From: DASTFY01 sp963769115
GTDB taxonomy: Bacteria > Actinomycetota > Acidimicrobiia > Acidimicrobiales > Ilumatobacteraceae
Assembly: GCA_963769115.1 (NCBI GenBank)
Contig: CAVYKN010000007.1
Span: 124,001 to 188,000 of the forward strand
Length of the DNA stretch: 64,000 nucleotides
Direction: 5' to 3'
In this document: positions 26,691 through 36,816 of the stretch, piece after piece
Numbering within the stretch: the first letter of the stretch is position 1
Layout of the letters: the number at the start of each line of letters is the position of its first letter
Notes under the pieces: model-generated
The model's database searches: none
Seen by the model: the letters and a program-made list of their open reading frames with translations, nothing else
What the model was told of the DNA's origin: nothing
Translations under genes and position numbers: made by a program

Positions 26691-27736
26691 TGCCGTTCCC
26701 GCCGCCACCGCGCGACCGGTTGGCCCGGCGCGGGCCGGCGGGAGGTGCCGTCGTCCGCCGGACGACCAGCGTCGGCGACACGAACTGGTCACGCACGGTC
26801 GTGCGCGAGCCCCGGATGCGCTCGAGCAACGCGTCGAACGCCTCGCGGCCCATCGTCGATCGCGGTTGGTCGATGGTCGTGAGCCCGATGTGGTGCATGG
26901 CGGACAAGGCGGTGTTGTCGTAGCCGACCACGGACACGTCCTCGGGCACACGGAGGCCTGCGGCCCCCAACCCGTCCAGAGCGCCGGCGGCGCTGAAGTC
27001 GTTGGCGGCGAAGATGGCCGTGGGCATGGTCCCGCTGCGCACCAGCGCGCTCACCGCCCCATGCCCGACAGCTCGGTCAGGTCGCCGCCCACCACCCGCA
27101 CGCGCGCTCCCAGACCCGTTGGCGCCCATGGCCCGGCGGTAGCCGGCCCGCCGGGGGGCGCTGCCCGCGCCCCGCCCGCCGTCGATGTGCACGATCTGCT
27201 CGTGGCCCAGCGCCACGAGGTGGTCCACGGCGAGGCGGGCGCCCTCCTGCTCGTGGTTGTTGATGCTGTCGACGACGGACGACCGCAGGCGGCGGCCGAC
27301 GGTCACCAGGGGCACGGTGGCCGCGCCGGCCTCGATGGCAGGTCCGTGGCAGCCGCGAGCCGACGAGGATGATGCCGTCGAGCCGCAGCTCGAGGAACGC
27401 CTCCAGCGCGTGGGCCTCCGCGGCCGGCCGGATCCGGCCCGAGCTGAACAGGATGCTGTAGTCGCTCTCGTCCGCGGCTTGCAGGATGCCGTCGGCCACC
27501 TCCGCGAAGAACGGGTTGTGGAGGTCGTTGAGGATGACACCAACCGTCATGGTGCGGCGCTGGGCCAGGTTGCGGGCCATGAGGTTGGGTCGGTACCCGA
27601 GCCGTTCGGCGGCCGCCACCACGGCGCTGCGGGAGCGCGCGCTGACCTTCGGCGAGTCACGCATCACCAGGCTCACGAGCGCCCGGGAGACGCCGGCGGC
27701 CCGCGCGACGTCTTCCAAGGTCGGCTGCTGGGCCAC
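26691..27736 (-). CDS. LacI-family transcriptional regulator, frameshifted
   Basis: The N-terminal HTH reads PTLEDVARAAGVSRALVSLV, with hinge PNLMARNLAQRR, then the periplasmic-binding-like sensor: TVGVILNDLHNPFFAEVADG, EGARLAVDHLVALGHEQIVH, FAANDFSAAGALDGLG and VSVVGYDNTALS. GTG at 27736 follows GGGGGGAAGG. Frame changes are needed near 27345 and twice around 27060-27115. No stop separates it from the Gfo/Idh gene at 26688, so the end given is nominal. A perfect 16-base LacI-type palindrome at 27785-27800 lies between it and the divergent iol operon; it is the likely cyclitol-responsive repressor of both directions. Confidence 0.82.
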
Positions 27737-27756
27737 GGCACCTTCCCCCCAAGTCC

Positions 27757-27785
27757 TTGACAGCGACCGGGGGCGAGCATAAGAG
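27757..27785 (+). promoter_or_regulatory. Promoter for the cyclitol (iol) operon
   Basis: A consensus TTGACA (27757-27762) and TAAGAG (27780-27785) are spaced by 17 bases on the plus strand, facing the iolE-like gene at 27872. The LacI-type palindrome starts at the last base of the -10 box, so bound repressor would sit on the transcription start. Confidence 0.6.
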
Positions 27786-27800
27786 TTGGAGCGCTCCAAC
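27785..27800. promoter_or_regulatory. LacI/GalR-type operator palindrome
   Basis: GTTGGAGCGCTCCAAC is a perfect 16-base palindrome with the central CG typical of LacI/GalR operators. It lies 49 bases upstream of the LacI gene start and 71 bases upstream of the iolE-like gene, overlapping the promoter for the latter. Repression by the adjacent LacI protein is inferred. Confidence 0.75.
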
Positions 27801-27871
27801 GCAATGCCGCTCCGAAGGCGAGGAGCGGCCGTTGCGCAGCTGGGGAGCCGGGGCGATTTCAGGTAGGGGGA

Positions 27872-28834
27872 ATGACGGACGCTGGGATCATGGCCAGGGT
27901 GGCTGGCGCGCCGATCTCGTGGGGCATCTGCGAGGTGCCGGGTTGGGGAGCGCAGCTCCCCGTCGACCGCGTCCTGTCGGAGATGCGCGACCTCGGCCTG
28001 ACGACGACCGAACTGGGCGCCATCGGCTGGCTGCCCACCGACCCCGACGAGCTCAAGCCGGTGCTCGACGCCCACGGGCTGCGCGTCTCGGGGGCCTTCG
28101 TACCGCTGGCCTGCCACGATCCTGCCCGCAAGGGCGAGGCGCTGGCGTCGGCCGAGCAGATGGCGACGCTGCTGCAGGACATCGGCGCCGACACGTTCGT
28201 GACCGCGGTGGTCAGCGATCCCGGCGGCTGGGCCCGGCCTGACGTGTCCGAGGCCGGTTGGGCTCACCTCTTCGCGATGTTGGACGAGATCGAGGCCATC
28301 ACGACCGAGCACGGTCTCCGTCAGGTCCTCCATCCCCACGTCAACACCCTGGTCGAGAAGGCTGACGAACTGGACCGGCTGCTCGAGTCGTCGCCGGTGG
28401 CGATCTGCCTCGACACCGGGCACCTGACCATCGGGGGCGCCGATCCCGTGGGGATCGCCGACGAGTACGGCGACCGCGTCGGTCTCGTGCACCTGAAGGA
28501 CGTGCGGACCGCCATCGCCGACCGGTTGAACGCCGGCGAGATCGAGCTCATGGCGGCCGTCCAAGAGGGCTTGTTCGCATCCCTCGGCGAGGGCGACGTG
28601 CCGATCGCCGAGACCATCACTTCGCTCGAGCAGCAGGGCTACACGGGCCTGTACGTGCTCGAACAGGACGTGGCCATCACAGCCGGCGAACCGCCGGCCG
28701 GTGAAGGCCCCGTACGCGACGTCGCCAAGAGCGTCGCGTTCCTCCGGTCACTCGACGCCTCCCTGAGCGCTACGGTCCGCTCGGGGAATCATGCGCCGGG
28801 GGCCGGGTCAACACCCACCACCGACCGCGAGTGA
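27872..28834 (+). CDS. IolE-like TIM-barrel dehydratase/isomerase
   Basis: 320 residues in the sugar phosphate isomerase/epimerase superfamily. The opening AGAPISWGICEVPGWG resembles IolE (2-keto-myo-inositol dehydratase), and metal-binding positions are plausible in TTTELG, QVLHPHVNT, CLDTGHLT, LVHLKDV and VLEQDVA. In inositol catabolism IolE removes water from the ketone made by IolG to give the substrate of IolD. MocC of the rhizopine pathway belongs to the same superfamily, so an altered substrate is possible. ATG at 27872 follows GTAGGGGGA; ATG at 27890 is an alternative. First gene of the plus-strand operon, with the LacI operator directly upstream. Confidence 0.8.
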   Translation: MTDAGIMARVAGAPISWGICEVPGWGAQLPVDRVLSEMRDLGLTTTELGAIGWLPTDPDELKPVLDAHGLRVSGAFVPLACHDPARKGEALASAEQMATLLQDIGADTFVTAVVSDPGGWARPDVSEAGWAHLFAMLDEIEAITTEHGLRQVLHPHVNTLVEKADELDRLLESSPVAICLDTGHLTIGGADPVGIADEYGDRVGLVHLKDVRTAIADRLNAGEIELMAAVQEGLFASLGEGDVPIAETITSLEQQGYTGLYVLEQDVAITAGEPPAGEGPVRDVAKSVAFLRSLDASLSATVRSGNHAPGAGSTPTTDRE

Positions 28835-28869
28835 ACCCGACACACCACACCTCGAGGGGGACCCATTCC

Positions 28870-29920
28870 ATGAGAAAAAGTCGGTACCTGTTGGCCACGC
28901 TGGCCGCTGTCGGACTCGTGGCTGCGGCTTGCAGCAGCGACGATGACGGCGGAGCGACCACCGAAGCCACCGCTGGCGTGACCGCCGGCGACACCACCGC
29001 CGCCACCGAGCCGTCAGGCTCCGAGCCGGCCGACTCCGTCGACGTCTCCCAGGGTGCGGACGTCAACCTGTACGTCATCACCCACGGCGACGACGGCGTG
29101 TTCTGGTCGGTGGTCCAGAAGGCCGTCGAGCAGGCCGGTGCCGACCTCGGCATCAACGTGACGTACCAGGGCGCCAACAACGACGCCGAGACCCAGTCGC
29201 AGATGATCGAGGCCGCCATCGCCACCAACCCGGACGGCATCGCCATCTCGCTGGCCGACCCAGAGGGCGTCTCCGCCGCGGCGCAGGCCGTGACCGATGC
29301 CGGCATCCCGCTGTACACGATCAACTCCGGCGTGAACAACTACGAGGAGCTGGGCGGCCATCACCCACATCGGGCAGACCGAGACCATCGCCGGCAACGG
29401 CGCCGGTGAGCGGTTCAACGAGGCCGGTGCGACCAAGATCCTCTGCGGACGCCAGGAGCAGACCAACGTGGCGCTCGAAGAGCGGTGCGAGGGTCTGGCC
29501 GAGACCTTCAGCGGTGAGGTCGTGTCGGAGTTCGTCGGGCTGGACGCCGATCCCGAGGCCCAGGAGCAGAACATCTCGGCCCTGCTGCAGGCCGACCCTG
29601 ACATCGACGGCTTCATGGGCACCGGGCCCAACCTGCCGCTGCGGGCCATCGCCGCCGCAGAGACGGCCGGCCGTGAGCTCGTGATCGGAGGCTTCGACCT
29701 GTCGCCCGACCTCATCTCGGCCATCGAGGCCGGTGACGTCGCCTTCACGGTCGACCAGCAGCAGTACCTGCAGGGCTACCTGCCGGTCGTCCTGATGTAC
29801 CTCCAGGCCACCAACCTGAACACCGCTGGTGGCGGCCTGCCGATCCTCACGGGTCCTGGCTTCGTCGACACCGAGAACGTCGCCGAGATCAAGACCCTCG
29901 TGGACGCGGGAACACGCTGA
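28870..29920 (+). CDS. Sugar/cyclitol ABC transporter substrate-binding lipoprotein, frameshifted
   Basis: Signal peptide with lipobox (GLVAAAC) and an acidic/Thr-rich linker, then a class B periplasmic-binding fold of the ribose/inositol type: VNLYVITHGDDGVFWSVVQK, ATNPDGIAISLADPEGVSAA, and after a frame change near 29352, ITHIGQTETIAGNGAG, LLQADPDIDGFMGTGPN and FTVDQQQYLQGYLPVVLMYL. One missing base at 29352 explains the break. Joined length about 350 residues. ATG at 28870 follows AGGGGG. It delivers the cyclitol to the permease and ATPase encoded downstream. Confidence 0.85.
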
Positions 29921-29945
29921 CGCCGATCGGCGTGCACTGAAGATT

Positions 29946-29978
29946 GGGAGCGGGAGAGCCCGGGGCTCTCCCGCTCCC
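29946..29978 (+). terminator. Perfect intercistronic hairpin between binding-protein and permease genes
   Basis: GGGAGCGGGAGAGCCC (29946-29961) is the exact reverse complement of 29963-29978, giving a stem of up to 15-16 base pairs with a minimal loop. It starts 25 bases after the binding-protein stop and ends 18 bases before the permease start. Such hairpins commonly shield the upstream mRNA or partly terminate, giving excess binding protein over membrane subunits. Confidence 0.7.
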
Positions 29979-29996
29979 CTCGACTGGGGGGTCGAC

Positions 29997-32063
29997 GTGG
30001 CTGACATCGTGATGAGCGAGCTGGACGCTCCGCCCAGTTCGGGCGGTGCTCCGCCGAAGCTCGGACGAGCGCCTCCTCCACCGGGGGCCCATCCAGCGGT
30101 TGCTGGTGCGGCCCGAGATCGGCGCCTTGATCGGCACGACGGCGGTCTGGTTCTTCTTCTGGGCGACCGCCGACATCTTCGGCACCGCGGCGGGTACGGC
30201 CAACTACCTCGACGTTGCCGCCAAGTTGGGGATCATGGCCGTCGCCGTGTCCCTCCTCATGATCGGCGGCGAGTTCGACCTGTCGTCAGGAGCCATGACG
30301 GGCGCCACGGCCATGCTGGTCATCCTGCTCTCGAAGGAAGTCGGCGAGCTCGGCGGTGCCGGTCTCACCCTCTACGTCGCCGTACCGCTCTCGCTGATGT
30401 TCGCCCTGACCATCGGCTGGTTCAACGGCACGGTCGTCGACAAGACGAAGTTGCCCAGCTTCATCGTCACCCTGGGCAGCTACTTCATGCTCATCGGCGC
30501 CAAGCTCAGCTTCGCCAAGCTCTTCGCCGGGCAGGTGGTCGTCGAGGGACTCGACGAGTCCTCCGGCTACAACTTCTGGAGCAAGGTCTTCGCGGCCTCG
30601 TGGATCCGCAACGACCACCAGTGGGAGGCGCGTGACACCTTCTGGGCGGGCCTGGTCATCGCCGGCATCGCCTTGGTCGTGGCCGGCGTGCTCGAGCTCA
30701 CGTACCAGAGGTCCCCCTCCACCGACTCCAAGGGCCTCATCGCGCTGCTCCTCGGCCTGGCCGGCGCGGCCGCCGCCTTCGCCGGCCTGCTGACCACGAA
30801 CGGCGTCGGGATCAACTTCGTGCTCGGGCTCGTGGTCGGCGTGGCCATCCTGGTCGCCGTCGTCGGATGGGGGCTGTGGCGCTACTCCCCACTGCGGCGC
30901 AGAGGTTCGTTCGACGTCGATCCGGCGGCGGGCCGCCTGGTGCTGATCGGCCTGGCCTTCGTCGTCGCGGCGGTCCTCGTGGCGGCGCTCTTCAACTCCG
31001 ACTCCCAGAGCGAGGTCGGGATCCTCCTGAACAACGGCTTCGCCCGCGCCGTGTTCATGATCGGGCTGGGCGTGGCCGGCGTGCTCGCCATCGCGGTCGC
31101 CGCCGGCAAGCTCCCCGTCTGGTCCCCGCTCGCCGGAATCGCCATCTGCGCCGTCCCGACCATCGGGTTCCTCATGACCCGCCAGACCGCTCGCGCCGTG
31201 ATCTTCGTGGCGCTTGGTCGTCGCCGGGCTCATCATCCTGGTCCTGGCCGGCAACCGGGCAGCGGCGCGGTCGGCGCTGGTCCGTCTGGCCATCCAGTTC
31301 CTGACGGCCGGCGTGGTCGTCGTCCTGGCCTTCTTCGTGCGCTCGGAGTCCACGTCCACCAAGTTCCGCGTGCAGCTCTTCACCGTGATGCTGCTCATCG
31401 CGCTCGCTCTCGCCTGCTCGGCCATCATGGGCTACCTGTTCTCGCGGCGGACGAGCGTGGACGCCGCCGCGGACAAGCTGGGCCAGCGCATGGCCGTCGG
31501 CGGGCATCCTGCTGCTGGCTCTCGCCACCATCCTCAAGATGCTGTTCGCGACTGCGGCCGAGGTGGCGGCGGCCTCGGGTGTCATCCGCTACCGCATCTC
31601 GATCCTCTGGTTCGCCCTGTTCGCCATCTTCGGCACCTGGCTGCTGGTGCGATCCCAGTTCGGCAACTGGATCTTCGCCGTCGGCGGCAACAAGGAAGCC
31701 GCCCGGGCAGAGGGCATCCCGGCCGCGCGGACCAAGACGACGCTGTTCATGCTGGTCTCCGGCGCAGCCTGGCTGAGCGGCATGCTCACCGCCTTCCGCC
31801 TCAACTCCGTCCAGTCGAACGTGGGCGACGGCGAGGAGTTCGAGTACATCATCGCCGCCGTCGTCGGCGGCAACCTGCTGACGGGTGGCTACGGCTCGGC
31901 CGCCGGCGGCGCCATCGGCTCGCTGATCATGTCGATGTCGACGCAGGGCATCCCGTTCGCGGGCTGGAACAGCAACTGGCGCTTCCTGTTCCTGGGCGTG
32001 ATCCTGCTGCTGGCCGTCGCCGGCAACAACTACGTCCGCCGCAAGGCGGAACAGATCCGATGA
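29997..32063 (+). CDS. Sugar/cyclitol ABC transporter permease, unusually long, frameshifted
   Basis: RbsC/XylH-type permease. Early signature GIMAVAVSLLMIGGEFDLSS and the late FAVGGNKEAARAEGIPAART and AAVVGGNLLTGGYGSAAGGA are normal, but they are about 475 residues apart instead of about 150-200. The extra region holds many hydrophobic segments (for example GLIALLLGLAGAAAAFAGLL, LVLIGLAFVVAAVLVAALF, FLTAGVVVVLAFFV). Frame changes lie near 30045, 31214 (one extra T restores FVALVVAGLIILVL if removed) and 31500 (one extra G in GGG). The joined product is about 685 residues with perhaps 14-16 membrane helices. GTG at 29997 or ATG at 30012 is the start. Confidence 0.8.
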
Positions 32064-32117
32064 GGGCAGACTGATGACGGCACATCCGATGGCGCGGCGC
32101 ACCACTGGAGGCACGAC

Positions 32118-32981
<864 letters not shown>

Positions 32982-33013
32982 GCGAGCGGAGCGAGCTCCA
33001 TGTAACGGTTGCT

Positions 33014-33036
33014 TGTTCGCTGCGGAGCAGCGAACA
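33014..33036 (+). repeat. Perfect hairpin between transporter and iol enzyme genes
   Basis: TGTTCGCTGC (33014-33023) pairs perfectly with GCAGCGAACA (33027-33036) around a GGA loop, in the 118-base gap between the ATPase stop and iolC. Just before it, GAGCGAGCGGAGCGAGCTC (from 32981) is a short GAGC-repeat element. The pair looks like a REP-type intercistronic element that may separate transporter and enzyme expression. Confidence 0.5.
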
Positions 33037-33099
33037 GCTCACCGGTGCTCCCCGCCGGTGTAGGGCCCGAACAGTCTCTGAGCGCCAGGTCGCACACCG

Positions 33100-34071
33100 G
33101 TGAGCGACCTGGAGCTCTTGACGATCGGGCGCATCAGCGTCGATCTCTACGCCGAGCAGTTGGGAACGCCGTTGCGGCACGTCCGCACGTTCCGCAAGTC
33201 GATCGGAGGCACGGCCACCAACGTCGCCGTGGCCGCCGCCCGCTTGGGGCGGCATGCCGCCGTGTTCACCAAGGTGGGCGACGATCCATTCGGCGACTAC
33301 GTGCGTTGGGCGCTCGAGGACACGTTCTCCGTCGACACCCGTTTCGTGGGCGCCGACCAGGACCTGCCCACGCCGCTGGCCTTCGCCGTGCTCGACCCGC
33401 CCGACGATCCCCGCATCATCTTCTACCGCGAGCCCAAGGCGCCCGACCTGAACCTCACCTTGGACGACATCGACGCCGAGCAGGCCCGAGCGGTGCCGAT
33501 CCTCTGGGTGGCCGCCGGCGCCCTCGCCGCCGAACCCAGCCGCTCGACCGTCCACGCCCTGCTGGAGCGTCGGGTCCGGGAACGCCCCGACCAGCACACG
33601 GTGCTGGACCTCGACTGGCGCCCTCAGCTCTGGGACGCCGCGGCCAGCGCCACCCGGGAGGTCGGTCGCGCCCTCGACGCGGCCACCATGGCCATCGGCA
33701 ACCGCGCCGAGTGCGAGATCGCCGTCGGCACCGACGACCCGGCCGAGGCCGCGGACCGGCTGCTGGCCCGGGGTCTGCGCGTAGCCGTCGTCAAGCTGGG
33801 CGGGGAGGGCGTCCTGGTGGCCACGGCGGAGGGCCGGCGGGAGCAGGTGCCTCCCTACCCGGTGGACGTCGTGTGCGGTCTCGGCGCCGGCGACGCCTTC
33901 GGCGGCGCGCTGTGCCATGGCCTGCTGTCGGGCTGGGACATCGCCGAGTGCGTCCGCTACGCCAACGCCGCCGGCGCCATCGTGGCCGGCCGCCTCATGT
34001 GCGCCGACGACATGCCCACGCCGGATGACATCCACGCCCTGATGGGGGAGCCCCATGCTGCTGGCCGATGA
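33100..34071 (+). CDS. iolC: 5-dehydro-2-deoxygluconokinase (IolC)
   Basis: 323-residue PfkB/ribokinase-family protein. N-terminal GRISVDLYAEQLGTPL and SIGGTATNVAVAAARLG are typical of IolC; the PfkB catalytic motif is CGLGAGDAFGGAL with the base Asp. IolC phosphorylates 5-dehydro-2-deoxygluconate at the sixth position. GTG at 33100. The gene overlaps the next by 17 bases. Bacillus-type IolC is kinase only, as here; the aldolase activity is presumably in the following gene. The order iolC, Cgl0158-like aldolase, iolB, iolD resembles the inositol cluster of Corynebacterium glutamicum. Confidence 0.9.
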   Translation: MSDLELLTIGRISVDLYAEQLGTPLRHVRTFRKSIGGTATNVAVAAARLGRHAAVFTKVGDDPFGDYVRWALEDTFSVDTRFVGADQDLPTPLAFAVLDPPDDPRIIFYREPKAPDLNLTLDDIDAEQARAVPILWVAAGALAAEPSRSTVHALLERRVRERPDQHTVLDLDWRPQLWDAAASATREVGRALDAATMAIGNRAECEIAVGTDDPAEAADRLLARGLRVAVVKLGGEGVLVATAEGRREQVPPYPVDVVCGLGAGDAFGGALCHGLLSGWDIAECVRYANAAGAIVAGRLMCADDMPTPDDIHALMGEPHAAGR

Positions 34072-34957
34072 ACGGTGGCGGGACCTGCTGGAGCAGCGCG
34101 CCACCCAGCCGGACGCCGCGGGCGAGGCGTTGCGGGCGCGGTCCCGCCGGCCCTTGCTCGGTGCCGACGGCCGCCTGTTCATCGTCGCCGCCGACCACAC
34201 CGCCCGCGGCATGCTCGGCGTCGGCGGTGACCCCTTCGCCATGGTCGACCGCCGTCAGCTCCTCGAGCGCCTGCTGGTGTCGCTGGCCCACCCGGGCGTC
34301 GACGGCGTGCTCGGCAGCCCCGACGTGCTGGAGGAGCTCGCGCTCCTCGGCGCGCTCGACGCCAAGCTGGCCTTCGGGACCATGAACCGCGGCGGTCTGA
34401 TGGGCGCCCGCTGGGAGCTCGACGACCGCATGACGGCCTACGACGCCGAGGGCATCACCCATGGCGGCCTGGACGGCGGCAAGGTGCTGCTGCGCATCGC
34501 CGACGACGATGCCGGGACCGCGCCCACGCTGGAGGCCTGCGCCGGCGCCGTGTCAGCGCTCGCCCGCCGCGGCCTGCCGATCATGGTGGAGCCGCTGCCG
34601 TACCACATCACCGAGGACGGCACGGCCAAGCTCCTCGACGACGACGACAAGCTGCTGCGGGCGGTGGCCGTGGCGGCGGCGATCGGCACCACGAGCGCCT
34701 ACACGTGGCTCAAGGTGCCCGCCGGCCGGGACGTGGCCCGCATGCTGTCCGTCACGACGCTGCCGGCGCTCATCCTCGGCGGCGCTCCCGGCCCGGACCC
34801 GGAGGCCACGTACGCGTCGTGGGAGCAGGCGATGACCGTGCCCAACGTGCGGGGTCTGGTGGTCGGCCGGGCCCTGCTGTACCCGCCGGATGGCGACGTG
34901 GCCGGGGCCGTGGCGCGGGCGGCCCGCATCGTGCGACCCGGAGCGGGCCATGGCTGA
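34055..34957 (+). CDS. Cgl0158-family aldolase-like TIM barrel
   Basis: 300 residues beginning MLLADERWRDLLEQRA, overlapping iolC by 17 bases. Features include FIVAADHTARGMLGVG, KLAFGTMNRGGLMGARWELD, PIMVEPLPYH and TSAYTWLKVPAGRDVARML, where the Lys in WLKVP is a candidate Schiff-base residue. The family is named after a C. glutamicum protein encoded beside iolC. I infer that it splits 5-dehydro-2-deoxygluconate 6-phosphate, replacing IolJ, but the activity is not established from sequence. Confidence 0.78.
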   Translation: MLLADERWRDLLEQRATQPDAAGEALRARSRRPLLGADGRLFIVAADHTARGMLGVGGDPFAMVDRRQLLERLLVSLAHPGVDGVLGSPDVLEELALLGALDAKLAFGTMNRGGLMGARWELDDRMTAYDAEGITHGGLDGGKVLLRIADDDAGTAPTLEACAGAVSALARRGLPIMVEPLPYHITEDGTAKLLDDDDKLLRAVAVAAAIGTTSAYTWLKVPAGRDVARMLSVTTLPALILGGAPGPDPEATYASWEQAMTVPNVRGLVVGRALLYPPDGDVAGAVARAARIVRPGAGHG

Positions 34958-35873
34958 GCAGTCCCTGCACCGGCCTGCCGGCAGCCTGGCCTCGGGGAGC
35001 GATCCCGTGGCGCTCACGCCCGACCAGGCCGGATGGGCATACTCCGGGCTGCGGGTGCTGCGTCTCGCTCCGGGCGAGCGGAGGGAGCTCCAGACGGGGC
35101 CGGACGAGGTGGCCGTGCTCCCGTTGTCGGCCACCGACCTGGTGGTGGAGGCCGACGAGCAGCGCTTCGAGCTGGCCGGACGGACGAGCGTCTTCTCCCG
35201 GGTGACGGACTTCGCGTACATCGGACGTGACACCGCCGTGAGCCTGGTGGCCGGGCGAGAGGGCGGCGAGGTCGCGCTGCCGTCCGCCCGCTGCGAGGCG
35301 AAGCGGCCCGCCCGCTACGGCCCGGCCGAGGAGGTCCCGGTCGAGATCCGGGGCGCGGGGCCGGCGACCCGCCAGGTCACGAACTTCATGAGCCCGGAGT
35401 CCTGGCCCGACGCCGAGGCGCTCATGTGTGTCGAGCTGCTCACCCCCGACGGCAACTGGTCCTCCTACCCGCCCCACAAGCACGACGCCTCGGAGGAGTG
35501 CCCGGTCGAGAACGAGGAGATCTACTACTTCCGCATCGGCCGGGCCGGCGAGGACGCGTGCTCGCCCGACGGCATCGGGCTCCACCGTCTCTACACCGGC
35601 GACGGCGCCATCGACGAGACGGTCGAGGTTCGCGACGGCGACGTGTTCCTCATCCCACGCGGGTACCACGGCCCCTGCGTCGCCGCCCCCGGCTACACGA
35701 TGTACTACCTGAACGTGCTGGCCGGCCCCACCCCTGGGCGCTCGATGGCCTTCTGCGACGATCCCGCCCACCACTGGGTGCGGGACTCGTGGGAGGGCAT
35801 GCCCACCGACCCCCGCTGCCCGATGACGAGCGCGTCCGGACCGGTCGATCGCGAGGAGGGGGTCGGTGCCTGA
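34950..35873 (+). CDS. iolB: 5-deoxy-glucuronate isomerase (IolB)
   Basis: 307-residue bicupin. Metal-binding motif YPPHKHDASEECPVENEEIY shows the H-x-H and distant Glu typical of IolB; FLIPRGYHGPCVAAPGYTMY contributes the last His. It converts 5-deoxy-D-glucuronate to 5-dehydro-2-deoxy-D-gluconate, just upstream of IolC. ATG at 34950 overlaps the aldolase gene by 8 bases, and its end overlaps the next gene by 8, showing strict translational coupling. The frame is intact. Confidence 0.93.
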   Translation: MAEQSLHRPAGSLASGSDPVALTPDQAGWAYSGLRVLRLAPGERRELQTGPDEVAVLPLSATDLVVEADEQRFELAGRTSVFSRVTDFAYIGRDTAVSLVAGREGGEVALPSARCEAKRPARYGPAEEVPVEIRGAGPATRQVTNFMSPESWPDAEALMCVELLTPDGNWSSYPPHKHDASEECPVENEEIYYFRIGRAGEDACSPDGIGLHRLYTGDGAIDETVEVRDGDVFLIPRGYHGPCVAAPGYTMYYLNVLAGPTPGRSMAFCDDPAHHWVRDSWEGMPTDPRCPMTSASGPVDREEGVGA

Positions 35874-36816
35874 AGGACCGTTGCTCTACCTCGACCGGGA
35901 CCTGCCGGACGCCATGATGACCGCCCTCGCGGCGCGGGCCCGGCTGTCCGGACCGGAGCCGGAGGCCATGGCCGCGGCCGAGGGGATCATCGCCGGCGCC
36001 AGTCGCTGGGACGGCGAGCGCATGGACCGTTGCCCGGCGGCCAGAGTGATCTCCCGCTCCGGCATCGGCTACGACAACGTGGACATCGCGGCGGCCACGG
36101 CGAGGGGCATCGCCGTGTGCATCGCGCCGGACGCCCCGACCGTCTCCACCGCCGAACACGCCGTGGCGCTGCTGCTGGTCGCGGCCAAGCGCCTCTCGGA
36201 GAACCAGGCCCGGTTGCGGGCCGGCCCCGGTGACCACTTCGGCCTCTCCCGCAGCGTCGAGCTGGACGGGAGCACGCTGGGCCTCGTGGGGTACGGCCGC
36301 ATCGCCCGCCGCGTGGGCCGGGCCGGCGCCGCGCTGGGCATGACGGTGATCGCGCACGACCCGTACCTCCAGCCGGCGGTCGATCTCGAGGTCGAGCTCG
36401 TGTCGTTCGACGACCTGCTGGCCCGCAGCGACGCCATCTCCGTGCACGCCCCCCTGACCGAAGGCACGCGCGGCCTGTTCGGAACGGAGGCCTTCGCTCG
36501 GGTCCGGCCCGGCGTGATCTTCGTCAACACCGCCCGGGGTCCACTCGTCGACCAGGAGGCGCTCGTTGCCGCGCTCGACGCCGGTCAGGTGGGTGCGGCG
36601 GCGCTCGACGTGACCGATCCGGAGCCCTTGCCGATCGATCACCCGCTCCTCGGCCGGGACGACGTCTTCGTCACGCCTCACATCGCCTCGGCCACCAGTG
36701 CCGGGCGGCTGCGGCTGTACGAGCACGCGGTGGACAACGCGCTCGGTGTGCTGGCCGGGTTGCCCCCGGCCACCTGCCACGTCGTGAACCCCGAGGCGCT
36801 GGAAGGAGCGCGATGA
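35866..36816 (+). CDS. D-2-hydroxyacid dehydrogenase family protein
   Basis: 316 residues from GTG 35866. NAD-binding LGLVGYGRIARRVG; catalytic Arg in NTARGPLVD, Glu in DVTDPEPLP and His in TPHIASAT. Residues around SRSGIGYDNVD are the usual substrate-side motif. Members reduce 2-keto acids or oxidise D-2-hydroxyacids. This is not a standard iol enzyme, so here it may act on a cyclitol-derived hydroxy acid or a stereoisomer branch. It overlaps genes on both sides (8 and 4 bases). Confidence 0.88.
   Translation: MPEGPLLYLDRDLPDAMMTALAARARLSGPEPEAMAAAEGIIAGASRWDGERMDRCPAARVISRSGIGYDNVDIAAATARGIAVCIAPDAPTVSTAEHAVALLLVAAKRLSENQARLRAGPGDHFGLSRSVELDGSTLGLVGYGRIARRVGRAGAALGMTVIAHDPYLQPAVDLEVELVSFDDLLARSDAISVHAPLTEGTRGLFGTEAFARVRPGVIFVNTARGPLVDQEALVAALDAGQVGAAALDVTDPEPLPIDHPLLGRDDVFVTPHIASATSAGRLRLYEHAVDNALGVLAGLPPATCHVVNPEALEGAR

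Noticed and set aside
26691..27736. Treating the LacI gene as a dead pseudogene
   Set aside because: All domain motifs are present and its operator is perfect; the breaks look like the same indel type seen in core metabolic genes.
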